Shown: positions 1 to 11,690 of the stretch, piece by piece | Position numbering within the stretch: the first letter of the stretch is position 1 | Layout of the letters: every line of letters starts with the position of its first letter | Source of the DNA: an uncultured Pseudomonadota bacterium | Lineage (GTDB): Bacteria; Myxococcota_A; UBA796; SXON01 | Length of the DNA: 52,469 nucleotides | Assembly (NCBI GenBank): GCA_903900265.1 | Contig: CAIUMM010000035.1 | Location: 1-52,469, forward strand | Direction: 5' to 3' | Position numbers and translations under genes: made by a program | The notes under the pieces: generated by a model | What the model saw: the letters and a program-made list of their open reading frames with translations, nothing else | Told to the model about the DNA's origin: nothing | Database searches by the model: none

Positions 1-453
1 GACCACCCACACCAGCTCCGGCCAGAACCACTCCAGCCCGCCGGGCGGGGTCTTCGGGTTGAGCAGCGCGTCTACCCGCGCGTAGGTCGGGTCGTCGGTG
101 CGGTAGCTGCTGCCGGGGGGCAGAAAGTTTCGATTCAAATCAACGTTGTTCTCGTTGACCCGCCGCCAGTTCGACATGCCCCACGGGTTCACCACATGCA
201 CCATCAACGTCGGCACATCCAGCCCGCGCGCGATGAGATCGAGCTGCACCGCGCTGCCCCCGAAGCCTTCGACGCCGTGCACGCCGCTGGTGAACATGAC
301 CACGTGGTCCCGCGGTCCCGACGGGCCACACCACGCCCAGTCGATGGTCAAACCATCGATGACCTCGATGGCGCCGTGGTCTCCGGGCGCGGCGCCCGAG
401 GTTGCGGCGCGGAATTTCTGGCGGGCTTCAGCGTAGTCGCGGGAGAATGACAT
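1..453 (-). CDS. DUF2817 family peptidase-like protein, 3' end outside window
   Basis: The 5' part of a minus-strand gene starts at the ATG complementary to 451-453 and runs open through position 1, so only about 150 N-terminal residues are visible. It begins MSFSRDYAEARQKFRAAT. It then shows a TSGVHGVEGFGGSA block and a NENNVDLNRNF block. These resemble the HGVEGF and NxxxxDLNRNF signatures of the DUF2817 family, which is related to M14 zinc carboxypeptidases. In M14 enzymes the first block supplies the zinc-binding His and Glu and the second the substrate-binding Asn-Arg. No signal peptide is seen, so a cytoplasmic hydrolase is likely. It follows plsC on the same strand after 9 bp, suggesting co-transcription. 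The truncation is due to the window edge, not a mutation. The substrate is unknown. Confidence 0.75.
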   Translation of the reverse strand, partial: MSFSRDYAEARQKFRAATSGAAPGDHGAIEVIDGLTIDWAWCGPSGPRDHVVMFTSGVHGVEGFGGSAVQLDLIARGLDVPTLMVHVVNPWGMSNWRRVNENNVDLNRNFLPPGSSYRTDDPTYARVDALLNPKTPPGGLEWFWPELVWVV

Positions 454-462
454 GCGAGCGTC

Positions 463-1224
463 CTATCCTTCGACCCCTTCGACCGGGCGCTGATCCGCAG
501 GCAGCGCAGCGACAAATTGGCGATGCACCTCTTCGACGTGCGCGTCTAAGGTGTCGAGCGTCCAGTCGGTGGTCGGGATCGGATCGAGCACCTGAATGCC
601 AAGCTTGGTGGGTTCAAGCACGATGGATCCCTTCTTCCAGCCCTTGTGCGCCCCGGAGACGACCACCGGCACGATCGGCAGCTTCGTCGCCAAGGCCAGA
701 TGGGCAAACCCCTTCTTGAAGGCGCGCAACCGACCATCTTTGGACCGCGTCCCCTCCGGCCACATCCACACCGACAGGTTGTGCTTGGCGATCAGCGCCG
801 CGAGCCCGGCCAGCGCTTCGACCGCGGTGGCGCGGTTGCTGCGATCGATGAGCAAATGCCCGGAGATCGCGTACAGTTGCCCGAAGAACGGGTACCAGAC
901 CACCTCTTTCTTGGCGACGCCGACCACCCCGGACGGCCCCAGCCAGATGCCGACGAAGATGTCCATCGCGCTGGTGTGATTCGAGACGTAGATCGCCGGG
1001 TAGAACTTCTCCGCTCGCGCTTTGCACGCGGCGGCGTCCTGCACGTCGGCGGACGCGAGCCACAAGCAGGCGCGACCGGTGATGTGCCCAAAAACATTGC
1101 ACGCCCGGATCCGTGCGCCGCGCCACGGCAGCAAAAACACACAAACCACCATGAACACCGCCACCATGGTGGCCATGACGACGAGCCCGCCGAGCAGGCG
1201 AAGGGCGCTGGCTAACGATCGCAC
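463..1224 (-). CDS. plsC: 1-acyl-sn-glycerol-3-phosphate acyltransferase (PlsC family)
   Basis: This 253-residue membrane-associated acyltransferase is predicted to acylate lysophosphatidic acid to phosphatidic acid in phospholipid synthesis. An N-terminal hydrophobic segment lies at about residues 10-33. The catalytic HxxxxD motif is NHTSAMD (His83, Asp88). The glycerophosphate-binding motif is EGTRS at residues 157-161. Both are at the expected spacing, and the length is typical for PlsC. The start is GTG (complement of 1222-1224). It sits 36 bp downstream of tlyA and 9 bp upstream of the DUF2817 gene on the same strand. Related lysophospholipid acyltransferases with other acceptors share these motifs, so the exact substrate is inferred. 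Confidence 0.88.
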   Translation of the reverse strand: MRSLASALRLLGGLVVMATMVAVFMVVCVFLLPWRGARIRACNVFGHITGRACLWLASADVQDAAACKARAEKFYPAIYVSNHTSAMDIFVGIWLGPSGVVGVAKKEVVWYPFFGQLYAISGHLLIDRSNRATAVEALAGLAALIAKHNLSVWMWPEGTRSKDGRLRAFKKGFAHLALATKLPIVPVVVSGAHKGWKKGSIVLEPTKLGIQVLDPIPTTDWTLDTLDAHVEEVHRQFVAALPADQRPVEGVEG

Positions 1225-1260
1225 GAAGACTCCACGATCTGTGCTGCTAAGCGCCCGGTG

Positions 1261-2025
1261 TCACCGGTCGGTCACAGTGAGCCACACCAGCGCCTCGACG
1301 TTGCCGGCTTTTGCGCCGGGAACCGGACACTCGATGACCCCGGCGACCGTGAAGCCTTCGCCCTCCGCCGCGGTGAGCACCGCGCCGATCGCGGCGGCGC
1401 GCGCTTCATCATCGCGCAGGCGTCCGCCCGGGCCGATCTTGTCCGCCGCGACCTCAAACTGCGGCTTGATCAACAGCACCGCCTCAGCGCCCGGCGCCAA
1501 CAAGCGCCGCACCGCCGGGAGGATCGCCCCCAGCGAGATGAACGACAGATCGCCCACCAACAACGAGACCGGCTCCGGCAACGCCACGAGGTCACGCGCG
1601 TTGGTGCGCTCCATCACGACCACGCGCGCGTCCTGCCGCAGCTTCCACGCGAGTTGGTTGTAGCCGACGTCGATCGCGTACACCCGCGCGGCGCCGCGCT
1701 GCAGCAAGCAGTCGGTGAACCCCCCGGTGCTTGCACCGAGATCGGCGGCGAACCGTCCGCGCGGATCGACCTGGAATGCATCGAGCGCGGCCTCCAGCTT
1801 CAATCCACCGCGGCTGACATACTTGGGCGCGGCGTCCCGCAGCCGCAGCTCCTGATCGGCGCGCACCCAGTCAGAGGCGTTGCGGGCCGGCTGATCGGCG
1901 ACGAGCACGTTGCCGGCGATGATCTCGGTGCGGGCTCGCTCGATCGTAGGCGCAAGCCCGCGCTCCAACAGCGCGACATCGAGTCGACACCGTACAGGGG
2001 AGCGAGAACCAGCAGCGCGAGTCAC
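1261..2025 (-). CDS. tlyA: TlyA family rRNA (cytidine-2'-O)-methyltransferase / hemolysin A-like
   Basis: The 254-residue protein has an N-terminal S4 RNA-binding domain at about residues 13-70 (RLDVALLERGL onward). A FtsJ-like Rossmann methyltransferase domain follows, with the SAM-binding motif DLGASTGGFTDCL at about residues 95-107. The conserved VSRGGLKLEAAL linker at about 70-81 is diagnostic of TlyA proteins, which 2'-O-methylate 16S and/or 23S rRNA. The start is GTG at the complement of 2023-2025. A 10-residue extension precedes the usual start of the S4 domain. The gene heads a minus-strand run into plsC and the DUF2817 gene. Whether it modifies one or both rRNAs cannot be read from the sequence. 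Confidence 0.9.
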   Translation of the reverse strand: MTRAAGSRSPVRCRLDVALLERGLAPTIERARTEIIAGNVLVADQPARNASDWVRADQELRLRDAAPKYVSRGGLKLEAALDAFQVDPRGRFAADLGASTGGFTDCLLQRGAARVYAIDVGYNQLAWKLRQDARVVVMERTNARDLVALPEPVSLLVGDLSFISLGAILPAVRRLLAPGAEAVLLIKPQFEVAADKIGPGGRLRDDEARAAAIGAVLTAAEGEGFTVAGVIECPVPGAKAGNVEALVWLTVTDR

Positions 2026-2053
2026 CCGACGCGACTATCCCGGGCGCCGGCCT

Positions 2054-2539
2054 TTAGTAGACGTCTTCCGGCGTGACCAGCGTGGCGTTGGTGCTCATCG
2101 TCGCGGTGTACTCGGCGCGGACGCCGTCCCCGTCCAGATCCGCCACCCCATGAACGATGAAGTCTTGTCCAGAGACCTCCACCCAATAGGCGCCGCGCAG
2201 GTCTTCGTAAGGGCTCCAACCCAAGGTCTCCCAGTCCGAACCGCCGGTCCATACCCGGGGTTCCTCGCCGAGCTCACCGTCGGCCGGCGGATGCCCGGCT
2301 GCAACAAACCCATCGTTCATCGCGTCATACGCGAGCTCCGCGGTCTTGATGGCGTTCACGTTTCCGACCAATTCGCTGCGCTTGGCCTTCAGCTGCATCG
2401 AAACAAAGTTGGGATAGGCAATTCCGCCGACGACACCGCCGCAGAGCACGCCGCTGCAGAGCAAAACCAAGCAACCGATCCCCAGCACCATCGGGACAAC
2501 GCTTTTCTTCGGGGCAGGGACAGCTTCGGGTTCAGACAT
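2054..2539 (-). CDS. Membrane-anchored protein with PilA-like pilin domain (no prepilin cleavage motif)
   Basis: This is a 161-residue protein. A charged, proline-rich N-terminus is followed by one transmembrane segment at about residues 17-40. A domain beginning AYPNFVSMQLKAKRSE then follows. Its NF-x5-KAKRSE-x4-NVNAIKTAE pattern resembles the start of the mature PilA type IV pilin of myxobacteria. The classical prepilin peptidase site (G followed by FTLIE) is absent and the membrane segment is preceded by a long hydrophilic arm. It may therefore stay membrane-anchored rather than polymerise. The C-terminal 120 residues are closely similar to the C-terminus of the next gene upstream (2622-3611), including GAYWVEVSG and DGVRAEYTAT, so the two are tandem duplicates. 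A strong GGAGG lies 7 nt before the ATG. Function unknown. Confidence 0.75.
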   Translation of the reverse strand: MSEPEAVPAPKKSVVPMVLGIGCLVLLCSGVLCGGVVGGIAYPNFVSMQLKAKRSELVGNVNAIKTAELAYDAMNDGFVAAGHPPADGELGEEPRVWTGGSDWETLGWSPYEDLRGAYWVEVSGQDFIVHGVADLDGDGVRAEYTATMSTNATLVTPEDVY

Positions 2540-2621
2540 AGGAGAGCCTCCAAAAATCAGCCCCTAACGCAGACTTCGCGGAACGCAACCCTGCCGACTT
2601 CGCTCCCAAGCGGGCTTGGAT

Positions 2622-3611
2622 TCAGTACACATCACCTGGCGTCTGCTGCGTCGCGTTCAACGTAGCCGTTGCCGTGTACTCCGCGCGAACTCCGTCAGCG
2701 TCTACGTCGCAGACCCCGTGAACGATGAAGTTGTCGCCGGAGACCTCCACCCAATAGGCGCCGCGAACCTCGCCGTCTGGGCTCCAAGGCAGCGCTGTCC
2801 AACCGGGGTCGCTGGTCCAAGGTCGTGGTGACTTGCCCAGCTCGCTGCTTCCGGGCGGTTGGCCCGCCGGCAGGAAACCGTCGTACATCGCGTCGTACAT
2901 AAGCTCCGCTGTCTTGATCGCATTCACATTGGCGGGCACCTCGCCCCGCTTGGCCTTCAGCTGCATGGTGATGAAATTGGGGATCGCGATCGCCGCCAAA
3001 ATGCCAATTGCGGGGATGATCGCGAGGCAACCCGCGCCAAACGCAACGCCAATCCACACCGGGGAGACGCTGCCGGAAGAACCGCTTCCGACCTCGCTCA
3101 AACGCACGCTTCCCGTAGCAGGCACCGCCGGATCCGCGCAGAGCACCACCCAAGTGCCGGCTGCTCCGTCGTGCCAGGTTTGGCGGCTGCCGCGGAAGAT
3201 CGCGAGCGAATCCGCCAGCCCCAGCAGCGAGCCTATGAACGGGATGCTGGCGAGGACGAACCGGGCGCCTTCACGGGCGACCAACGCCGTCGTCCACGGC
3301 GGCGTCGCGCCGCGCCCGTCCACGACGCGGATGCCCAGCGCGAGCTTGCCGATCGACTGACCGCGCGTCCCGACCAGGAACCACTGCAACGGCATCGAGA
3401 GCGGCATGAGCAGCATCAAGCAAATCCCGACGATCTGCAGCGCGCCGAGCCCCTCGCGGTGCGGCTCCATCATCCCCAACGCGACCAAACCGAGCACGAA
3501 CGGGGCCCAGAACACCAGCAGATCCAGCAAACGCGCTGCGAGTCGCGTGCCCACCTCAGCGAGCAACGGGTCATTCTCGGGCGGCGTCGCAGGATCGGTG
3601 TCGGGCAGCAT
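2622..3611 (-). CDS. RDD-domain membrane protein fused to a PilA-like pilin domain
   Basis: A protein of 329 residues counted from the ATG at the complement of 3609-3611; a TTG two codons upstream is also possible. Residues about 20-165 form an RDD domain: LAARLLDLLVFW with its Arg and Asp, the GTRGQSIGKLALGIRVV motif, and RQTWHDGAAGTWVV. These include about four membrane segments. After a short linker a further membrane segment (about 185-208) ends in AAIAIPNFITMQLKAKRGE, the same pilin-like domain as the neighbouring 161-residue protein. I know of no standard family with this RDD-pilin order. RDD domains are usually of unknown or transport-related function. No GFTLIE cleavage site is present. 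The gene precedes its shorter paralogue by 82 bp on the same strand. Confidence 0.75.
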   Translation of the reverse strand: MLPDTDPATPPENDPLLAEVGTRLAARLLDLLVFWAPFVLGLVALGMMEPHREGLGALQIVGICLMLLMPLSMPLQWFLVGTRGQSIGKLALGIRVVDGRGATPPWTTALVAREGARFVLASIPFIGSLLGLADSLAIFRGSRQTWHDGAAGTWVVLCADPAVPATGSVRLSEVGSGSSGSVSPVWIGVAFGAGCLAIIPAIGILAAIAIPNFITMQLKAKRGEVPANVNAIKTAELMYDAMYDGFLPAGQPPGSSELGKSPRPWTSDPGWTALPWSPDGEVRGAYWVEVSGDNFIVHGVCDVDADGVRAEYTATATLNATQQTPGDVY

Positions 3612-3761
3612 AGGCAAAAATCCTCGAAAACCACCCTACCACACCTGCAAAACCAACGGCCCCGTCATTCCCGACACACCCGTCAACTCTGTAGGTTTTT
3701 CCGTCACTATTCTACACCCACCCCTTGCAATGGCCCCCCGGCGCACATAGCATCATCGGGC

Positions 3762-7241
<3,480 letters not shown>

Positions 7242-7293
7242 TCTTTATCGATTTCCAACCTACTGATTTCTAACCGCATCCCTGGAGCCCTCC

Positions 7294-8859
7294 ATGAACG
7301 AACAGTACACCTCTGACGCCGAGATCAACGAAGAGCTCGCCGCGTTCGAAGCCGCCGAATCCAAGAAGCTTGGCCTCGACGAGACCACCAACCACTGGCG
7401 TGACGCGGTCCCCACCGGCTTCACCAAGACCGAGCGGCCCCACACCACCCTGCTCGTCTCCGGGCTCACGCTGGCGCATGACACCTTCGTCGTCGCGGCG
7501 CTGTCGGGCGTAGGCTACAAGGTCGAGGCCATGGAGGTCCCCACGCAGGCCTCGCTGCAATTCGGAAAAGAGTACGGCAACCGCGGACAGTGCAACCCGA
7601 CGTACTTCACCGTCGGCAACCTCGTCAAGCACCTCGTGGAGCTGCGCGACAACAAGGGTATCCCCACCGCCGACATCATCCGCGACTACGTGTTCCTGAC
7701 CGCCGGCGCGTGCGGCCCGTGCCGCTTCGGCACCTACGTCACCGAATACCGCAAGGCGCTCCGGGACTCCGGCTTCGACGGCTTCCGCGTCATGCTCTTC
7801 CAGCAGCAGGGCGGCTTGAAGCAGGCCACGGGCGACGAAGTCGGCCTGGAGCTGAACCCCAAGTTCTTCCTCGCGTTGCTCAAGGCGCTGTTCACCGCCG
7901 ACGTGATGAACCTGCTCGGATACCGCATCCGTCCCTACGAGGTCGTCCCCGGCAGCACCGACGCGGCGATCGCGCGCTCCAAAGCGATCGTCTGCAAGGC
8001 GCTCGCCGAAGGTACCAACTTGGTTTGGGCGCTCCGCAAGGTCAACAAGGAGCTGAAGGCGGTCGAGGTCGACAAGATCCAAGCCAAGCCGAAGGTCAGC
8101 ATCATCGGTGAATTCTGGGCGATGACCACCGAAGGCGACGGAAACTACCATTTGCAGCGCTTTCTGGAGCAAGAGGGCGCCGAGGTCGAGATCCAACCGC
8201 TGATCAATTGGATCCTGTTCATGATCTGGGAGAACACCCACGACACACAGGAACGGATGGTGCTGCGCAAGGACGACACCGGCCGCAAGGGGCTCGAAGG
8301 CACGGACCCTTGGAAGAAGCTAGTGATGTTGAAAGCCGCTGACTACGCGTTGCGCGGCGTGTTCCAGGGCATGGCCCACACCGCCGGCTTGAAGGGCTAC
8401 CACCTGCCCGACATGAACGAGATCGCTGAGCTCGCCAAAGACCACTACGACAACAACGTGCGCGGCGGCGAAGGCCACATGGAGATCGGCAAGGTCATCC
8501 AGTCGGTGCAGAAGAAGAAAGTGCACATGGTCGTCAGCGTGAAGCCCTTCGGCTGTATGCCGTCCTCTGGCGTCTCCGACGGCGTGCAGTCGCTGATCAC
8601 CCAGCGCTACCCCGAGCTGATCTTCCTGCCCATCGAGACCTCCGGCGATGGCGCGGTGAACGTGCAGAGCCGCGTGCAGATGATGCTGTTCCGGGCGCGT
8701 CAGCGCGCGAAGGACGAGCTGCAGGCGAGCCTCGACAAGCGCGGCATCAGCCTCGATGACGCCAAAGCGAAGGCCAAAAAGGCCGGCTGGTCAGCGCTGT
8801 CGAATCCGAAGCACGCGGTGATCGGCACCGGCGCCAACATCGTCGAAGCGCTCGCGTAG
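7294..8859 (+). CDS. 2-hydroxyacyl-CoA dehydratase D-component-like protein (HgdB/BcrB-related)
   Basis: A 521-residue protein of the 2-hydroxyglutaryl-CoA dehydratase/DUF2229-associated family. It has cysteines placed to bind an iron-sulfur cluster: GQCNPTYFTVGN near residue 92, AGACGPCRFGTYV near 138, and KPFGCMPSSGVSDG near 425. Such proteins usually act with the activase encoded just upstream. In some anaerobes related sequences occur fused into one polypeptide. Here they are separate, with a 52-bp gap and a GGAG 6 nt before the ATG, so this is a genuine split rather than a frameshift. No second dehydratase subunit gene follows. Candidate roles are reductive acyl-CoA chemistry or an unassigned radical dehydration. 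The reaction cannot be deduced. Confidence 0.8.
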   Translation: MNEQYTSDAEINEELAAFEAAESKKLGLDETTNHWRDAVPTGFTKTERPHTTLLVSGLTLAHDTFVVAALSGVGYKVEAMEVPTQASLQFGKEYGNRGQCNPTYFTVGNLVKHLVELRDNKGIPTADIIRDYVFLTAGACGPCRFGTYVTEYRKALRDSGFDGFRVMLFQQQGGLKQATGDEVGLELNPKFFLALLKALFTADVMNLLGYRIRPYEVVPGSTDAAIARSKAIVCKALAEGTNLVWALRKVNKELKAVEVDKIQAKPKVSIIGEFWAMTTEGDGNYHLQRFLEQEGAEVEIQPLINWILFMIWENTHDTQERMVLRKDDTGRKGLEGTDPWKKLVMLKAADYALRGVFQGMAHTAGLKGYHLPDMNEIAELAKDHYDNNVRGGEGHMEIGKVIQSVQKKKVHMVVSVKPFGCMPSSGVSDGVQSLITQRYPELIFLPIETSGDGAVNVQSRVQMMLFRARQRAKDELQASLDKRGISLDDAKAKAKKAGWSALSNPKHAVIGTGANIVEALA

Positions 8860-8865
8860 AGCGCG

Positions 8866-8881
8866 CCCGCTGAAAGGCGGG
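8866..8881 (+). terminator. Weak hairpin after the dehydratase-like gene
   Basis: A CCCGC/GCGGG stem with a 6-nt loop begins 7 nt after the stop codon at 8859. No T-tract follows, so at best it is a weak or Rho-assisted terminator. Confidence 0.25.
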
Positions 8882-8912
8882 TCCAGGCGTTCCCGACCGA
8901 CGCGCACCCGGA

Positions 8913-8939
8913 GGGTCGACAGTCATTGATTGTCGACCC
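8913..8939. promoter_or_regulatory. Inverted repeat upstream of bcsA (operator or terminator)
   Basis: A perfect 9-bp inverted repeat, GGGTCGACA and TGTCGACCC, is separated by 9 nt. It ends 25 bp before the bcsA ATG. The spacing between arm centres (18 bp) suits a dimeric regulator. The lack of a following T-run argues against a simple terminator. It is the only strong symmetry between the dehydratase gene and the cellulose operon. Confidence 0.4.
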
Positions 8940-8964
8940 CGTTTGTGGTACCTTCCTCGCCCCG

Positions 8965-11070
8965 ATGAACTCGACAGACGCACTATCGCCGCCCGACGCC
9001 AAGCCAGCGCGTTGGGGGGCCGCAGCCGTCGTAAGCCTCGCAGCCATCCCGCTGCTGCTGTTCGTGACCATCGACTTGCCGTTGAAAGCGCATTTGCTGC
9101 TCACCGGGCTCTTCATGGCCGCGGGCTACTGGATCGCCACGCGCCGCCCCAGCCTTCGATTGGCGTTGATCTACCTGTCGTCTGCGGTGTCGCTCCGTTA
9201 CATGCTTTGGAGGGCTACGTACACCCTCACGCTGGACCGTACCGCGGACCAGATCTTCGCCGGCTGCTTGTTCGCCGCCGAGCTGTATGGTTTGGTGGTA
9301 TTGCTGGCGGGGTACTTCCAAACGGTGGTGCTGCGCCCAAGGCGACCGATCCCATTACCGGACAAAGCCGCGCTTTGGCCGTGGGTCGACGTGCTGATTC
9401 CAACCTACAACGAGAGCCCAGACATCGTTCGACGCACGCTGATCGGCGCCCAAGCGATGACCTACCCCAACAAGCGCATCTATGTATTGGACGACGGCCG
9501 CAGGCCTGAGATGCGGGCGCTCGCCGAGTCGCTGGGCGTCGGATACCGCGTCCGCGACAACAACGACCACGCCAAAGCCGGCAACATCAACGCCGCGCTG
9601 AAGTCCACCAACAGCGAGCTGATCGCGATCTTCGACTGCGATCACGTGCCCGTGCGCAGCTTCTTGAACGTCACGGTCGGCCTGCTCGTGGCGGACCCGC
9701 TGATGGCGCTCGTGCAAACGCCGCATCACTTCTACAACCCGGATCCGTTTCAACGAAACCTCTGGTTGGAAGACAACATCCCGCCGGAACAGCAGGTGTT
9801 CTACCACTCGGTTCAGATCGGCAACGACTACTGGAACTCGGTGCTGTTCTGTGGGTCCTGCGCGGTGCTGCGACGCACCGCCCTGGTCGGCGTCGGCGGG
9901 ATCGCTCAAGAGACGGTCACCGAAGACGCCCACACCTCGCTCAAGCTGGCGGCTGCAGGCTGGAACTCCGCGTACTTGGACGTCCCATTGGCGGCCGGCC
10001 TCGCGACCGAGTCGTACGCCGACCACATCGCCCAGCGCATCCGTTGGGCGCGCGGGATGACACAGATCCTTCGCTTGGACAACCCGCTGACCAAGCCCGG
10101 CTTGACGTTCGCACAGCGCGTGTCCTACCTAAACTCGGTAATGCACTTCCAGTTTGGGTTGCCGCGGATCATTTTCATCCTTGCGCCGGCGTTGTACCTC
10201 GTCTTCGGCTTGCATCCGCTGGCCGCGACCCCGAGCGACATGCTCGCTTACGGCCTGCCGCACATGTTCCTCGCGGTGCTCGGCGGGCTCGCCGGGGCGC
10301 GCTCGATGCGGCCGGCGTTCTGGGCCGAGGTGTACGAGGTCGCGCTCGCGCCCTACACTGCGCTGGTGACGACGGCGGCGTTCTTCAGCCCCCGACGTGG
10401 AAAGTTCAACGTCACAGCCAAGGACGTGCAGGTCGGGCAAGCGCACTTCGATTGGCGGCGCGCGCTGCCCAACCTCGTGCTGTTCGGATTCGCTGTGATG
10501 GGCTTGTTGGTCGGCCCGGCGCGAATTCTCAGTGCGCCCCTCGAAGGCGAGGCGCTGGTCGTGGCGGTGATTTTCAACGTGTTCAACGTCGCGGTCGTGT
10601 TCACGGCGCTCACCGTGGCGCTCGAGCGCAAGCAGAGCCGCAGCACGCACCGAATCCTCCGCCGCTTCGCGGCTACGGTGGAGCTGGACGACGGGCGGGC
10701 GATGCCAGCAAGCACGGTAGATATTACCGAGTCTGGGGCGCGCATCGACTTCTACGGGGAAGAGCTCGCCGGATGCGCGGGATGGATCTGGATTGAGCTC
10801 AACGGGGGTTGGGCGCCGCCGATCCGATTCACCGTCCAAAATGAAAGTGCGGCCCCGGAAGGAAAGCTACACGGGGTGCGCTTTGTCGATGTATCGGAGA
10901 CGGAGCGGAGGTTCCTCGTGGAGTTCATGTTCAGCGAGCCCGACAGCTGGTCGGTAGCCCCTGGGCAGATCTCGACGGTGAGCTCGATGCGCAGCATCAT
11001 GCGCGCCCCGTGGCGCGCGGCGCGCGGCGTGTGGGGCAAGGGCGTCGGGAGCGGGGAGCAAGCGACATGA
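8965..11070 (+). CDS. bcsA: Cellulose synthase catalytic subunit (UDP-forming) with PilZ domain
   Basis: This 701-residue inner-membrane GT2 glycosyltransferase polymerises UDP-glucose into beta-1,4-glucan and extrudes it. The N-terminal membrane helices lie at about 15-130. The catalytic domain shows TYNE (about 146), DDG (175), HAKAGNIN (200), DCDH (224), FCGSCAVLRR (294), TED (317) and QRIRWARG (356), the full BcsA set. More helices follow. A C-terminal PilZ domain from about 560 carries RSTHR (RxxxR) and DITESG (a Thr variant of DxSxxG), so c-di-GMP control is likely. The ATG at 8965 is preferred over an in-frame TTG at 8926 that falls inside an inverted repeat. Its TGA overlaps the ATG of the next gene by 4 bp, so it leads a five- or six-gene operon. 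Confidence 0.95.
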   Translation: MNSTDALSPPDAKPARWGAAAVVSLAAIPLLLFVTIDLPLKAHLLLTGLFMAAGYWIATRRPSLRLALIYLSSAVSLRYMLWRATYTLTLDRTADQIFAGCLFAAELYGLVVLLAGYFQTVVLRPRRPIPLPDKAALWPWVDVLIPTYNESPDIVRRTLIGAQAMTYPNKRIYVLDDGRRPEMRALAESLGVGYRVRDNNDHAKAGNINAALKSTNSELIAIFDCDHVPVRSFLNVTVGLLVADPLMALVQTPHHFYNPDPFQRNLWLEDNIPPEQQVFYHSVQIGNDYWNSVLFCGSCAVLRRTALVGVGGIAQETVTEDAHTSLKLAAAGWNSAYLDVPLAAGLATESYADHIAQRIRWARGMTQILRLDNPLTKPGLTFAQRVSYLNSVMHFQFGLPRIIFILAPALYLVFGLHPLAATPSDMLAYGLPHMFLAVLGGLAGARSMRPAFWAEVYEVALAPYTALVTTAAFFSPRRGKFNVTAKDVQVGQAHFDWRRALPNLVLFGFAVMGLLVGPARILSAPLEGEALVVAVIFNVFNVAVVFTALTVALERKQSRSTHRILRRFAATVELDDGRAMPASTVDITESGARIDFYGEELAGCAGWIWIELNGGWAPPIRFTVQNESAAPEGKLHGVRFVDVSETERRFLVEFMFSEPDSWSVAPGQISTVSSMRSIMRAPWRAARGVWGKGVGSGEQAT

Positions 11071-11690
11071 CGAACGGCTCCGGCGACCTCGAAACCGTAC
11101 AGCTGTGGCTCTGCCCGGTTTGCACCAGCTCCAATGACCCTGAACGGCAGGTTTGCCGTGTCTGTAGAGCCGATCCCGCGCAGGGTCGAACCTCGCAGTA
11201 CGCGGAGGAGGACAGCCCTCACGGCGCAACGCTGTGGAAGGTGGTGCCGCTCACCGCGAGCATCGTCTTCGCCGGGGTGTTTTTCTCGTCGATCGCGCCG
11301 GCGTCTACGCCATGGGCCGAGGCCGTCAGCTCCCACGGGCGCCACGTCGAAGCCGGGTCCAGCCGCGCCCTCGCGATGGCGATGACCGCCACCGACTTGA
11401 AGGAGCTCGCGAAAGAGCTGCTGTCCACGAGTATCCACGGCGATCCTCCGCCCACCGCGATCGTGTCCCGCATCGCCTATCTGCACGGCCGCTGGAAGAT
11501 GTACGGAGACCCAGATCGCGTGCCTGCCCTGACCGCGCCCGCGCAAGACCTCTCCCGCGCCTTTGACGACCTGTCCTCCATCGCTTTCTTGGCGACCAAC
11601 CAGCCCGGGGATCCCCACACCCCCGAGACCGTCGCCGAGATCATCACCCGCATTGATCGCATTCAGGAAACGCTCCAAGATGTCCACTAA
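11067..11690 (+). CDS. Zinc-ribbon, single-pass membrane protein in the cellulose operon
   Basis: A 207-residue protein I do not recognise as a named Bcs component. An N-terminal four-cysteine knuckle (Cys16, 19, 30, 33; C-x2-C-x10-C-x2-C) resembles a RanBP2-type or rubredoxin-like zinc ribbon. It is followed by one membrane segment at about 59-77 and a roughly 130-residue, mostly helical tail. By the positive-inside rule the knuckle is probably cytoplasmic, next to the BcsA catalytic and PilZ domains, and the tail periplasmic, near BcsB. It starts inside the bcsA stop (ATGA overlap) and overlaps bcsB by 11 bp, so it is translationally coupled to both. A role in assembly or regulation of the BcsA-BcsB complex is inferred from context only. 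Confidence 0.7.
   Translation: MTNGSGDLETVQLWLCPVCTSSNDPERQVCRVCRADPAQGRTSQYAEEDSPHGATLWKVVPLTASIVFAGVFFSSIAPASTPWAEAVSSHGRHVEAGSSRALAMAMTATDLKELAKELLSTSIHGDPPPTAIVSRIAYLHGRWKMYGDPDRVPALTAPAQDLSRAFDDLSSIAFLATNQPGDPHTPETVAEIITRIDRIQETLQDVH

Noticed and set aside
1..453. Truncated pseudogene
   Set aside because: The reading frame is open to the first base. The truncation is the window border, not a lesion.
7242..7293. Possible frameshift joining the activase and dehydratase-like genes into one
   Set aside because: A proper stop is followed by a 52-bp gap containing its own GGAG and ATG. Both halves are complete relative to their domains.
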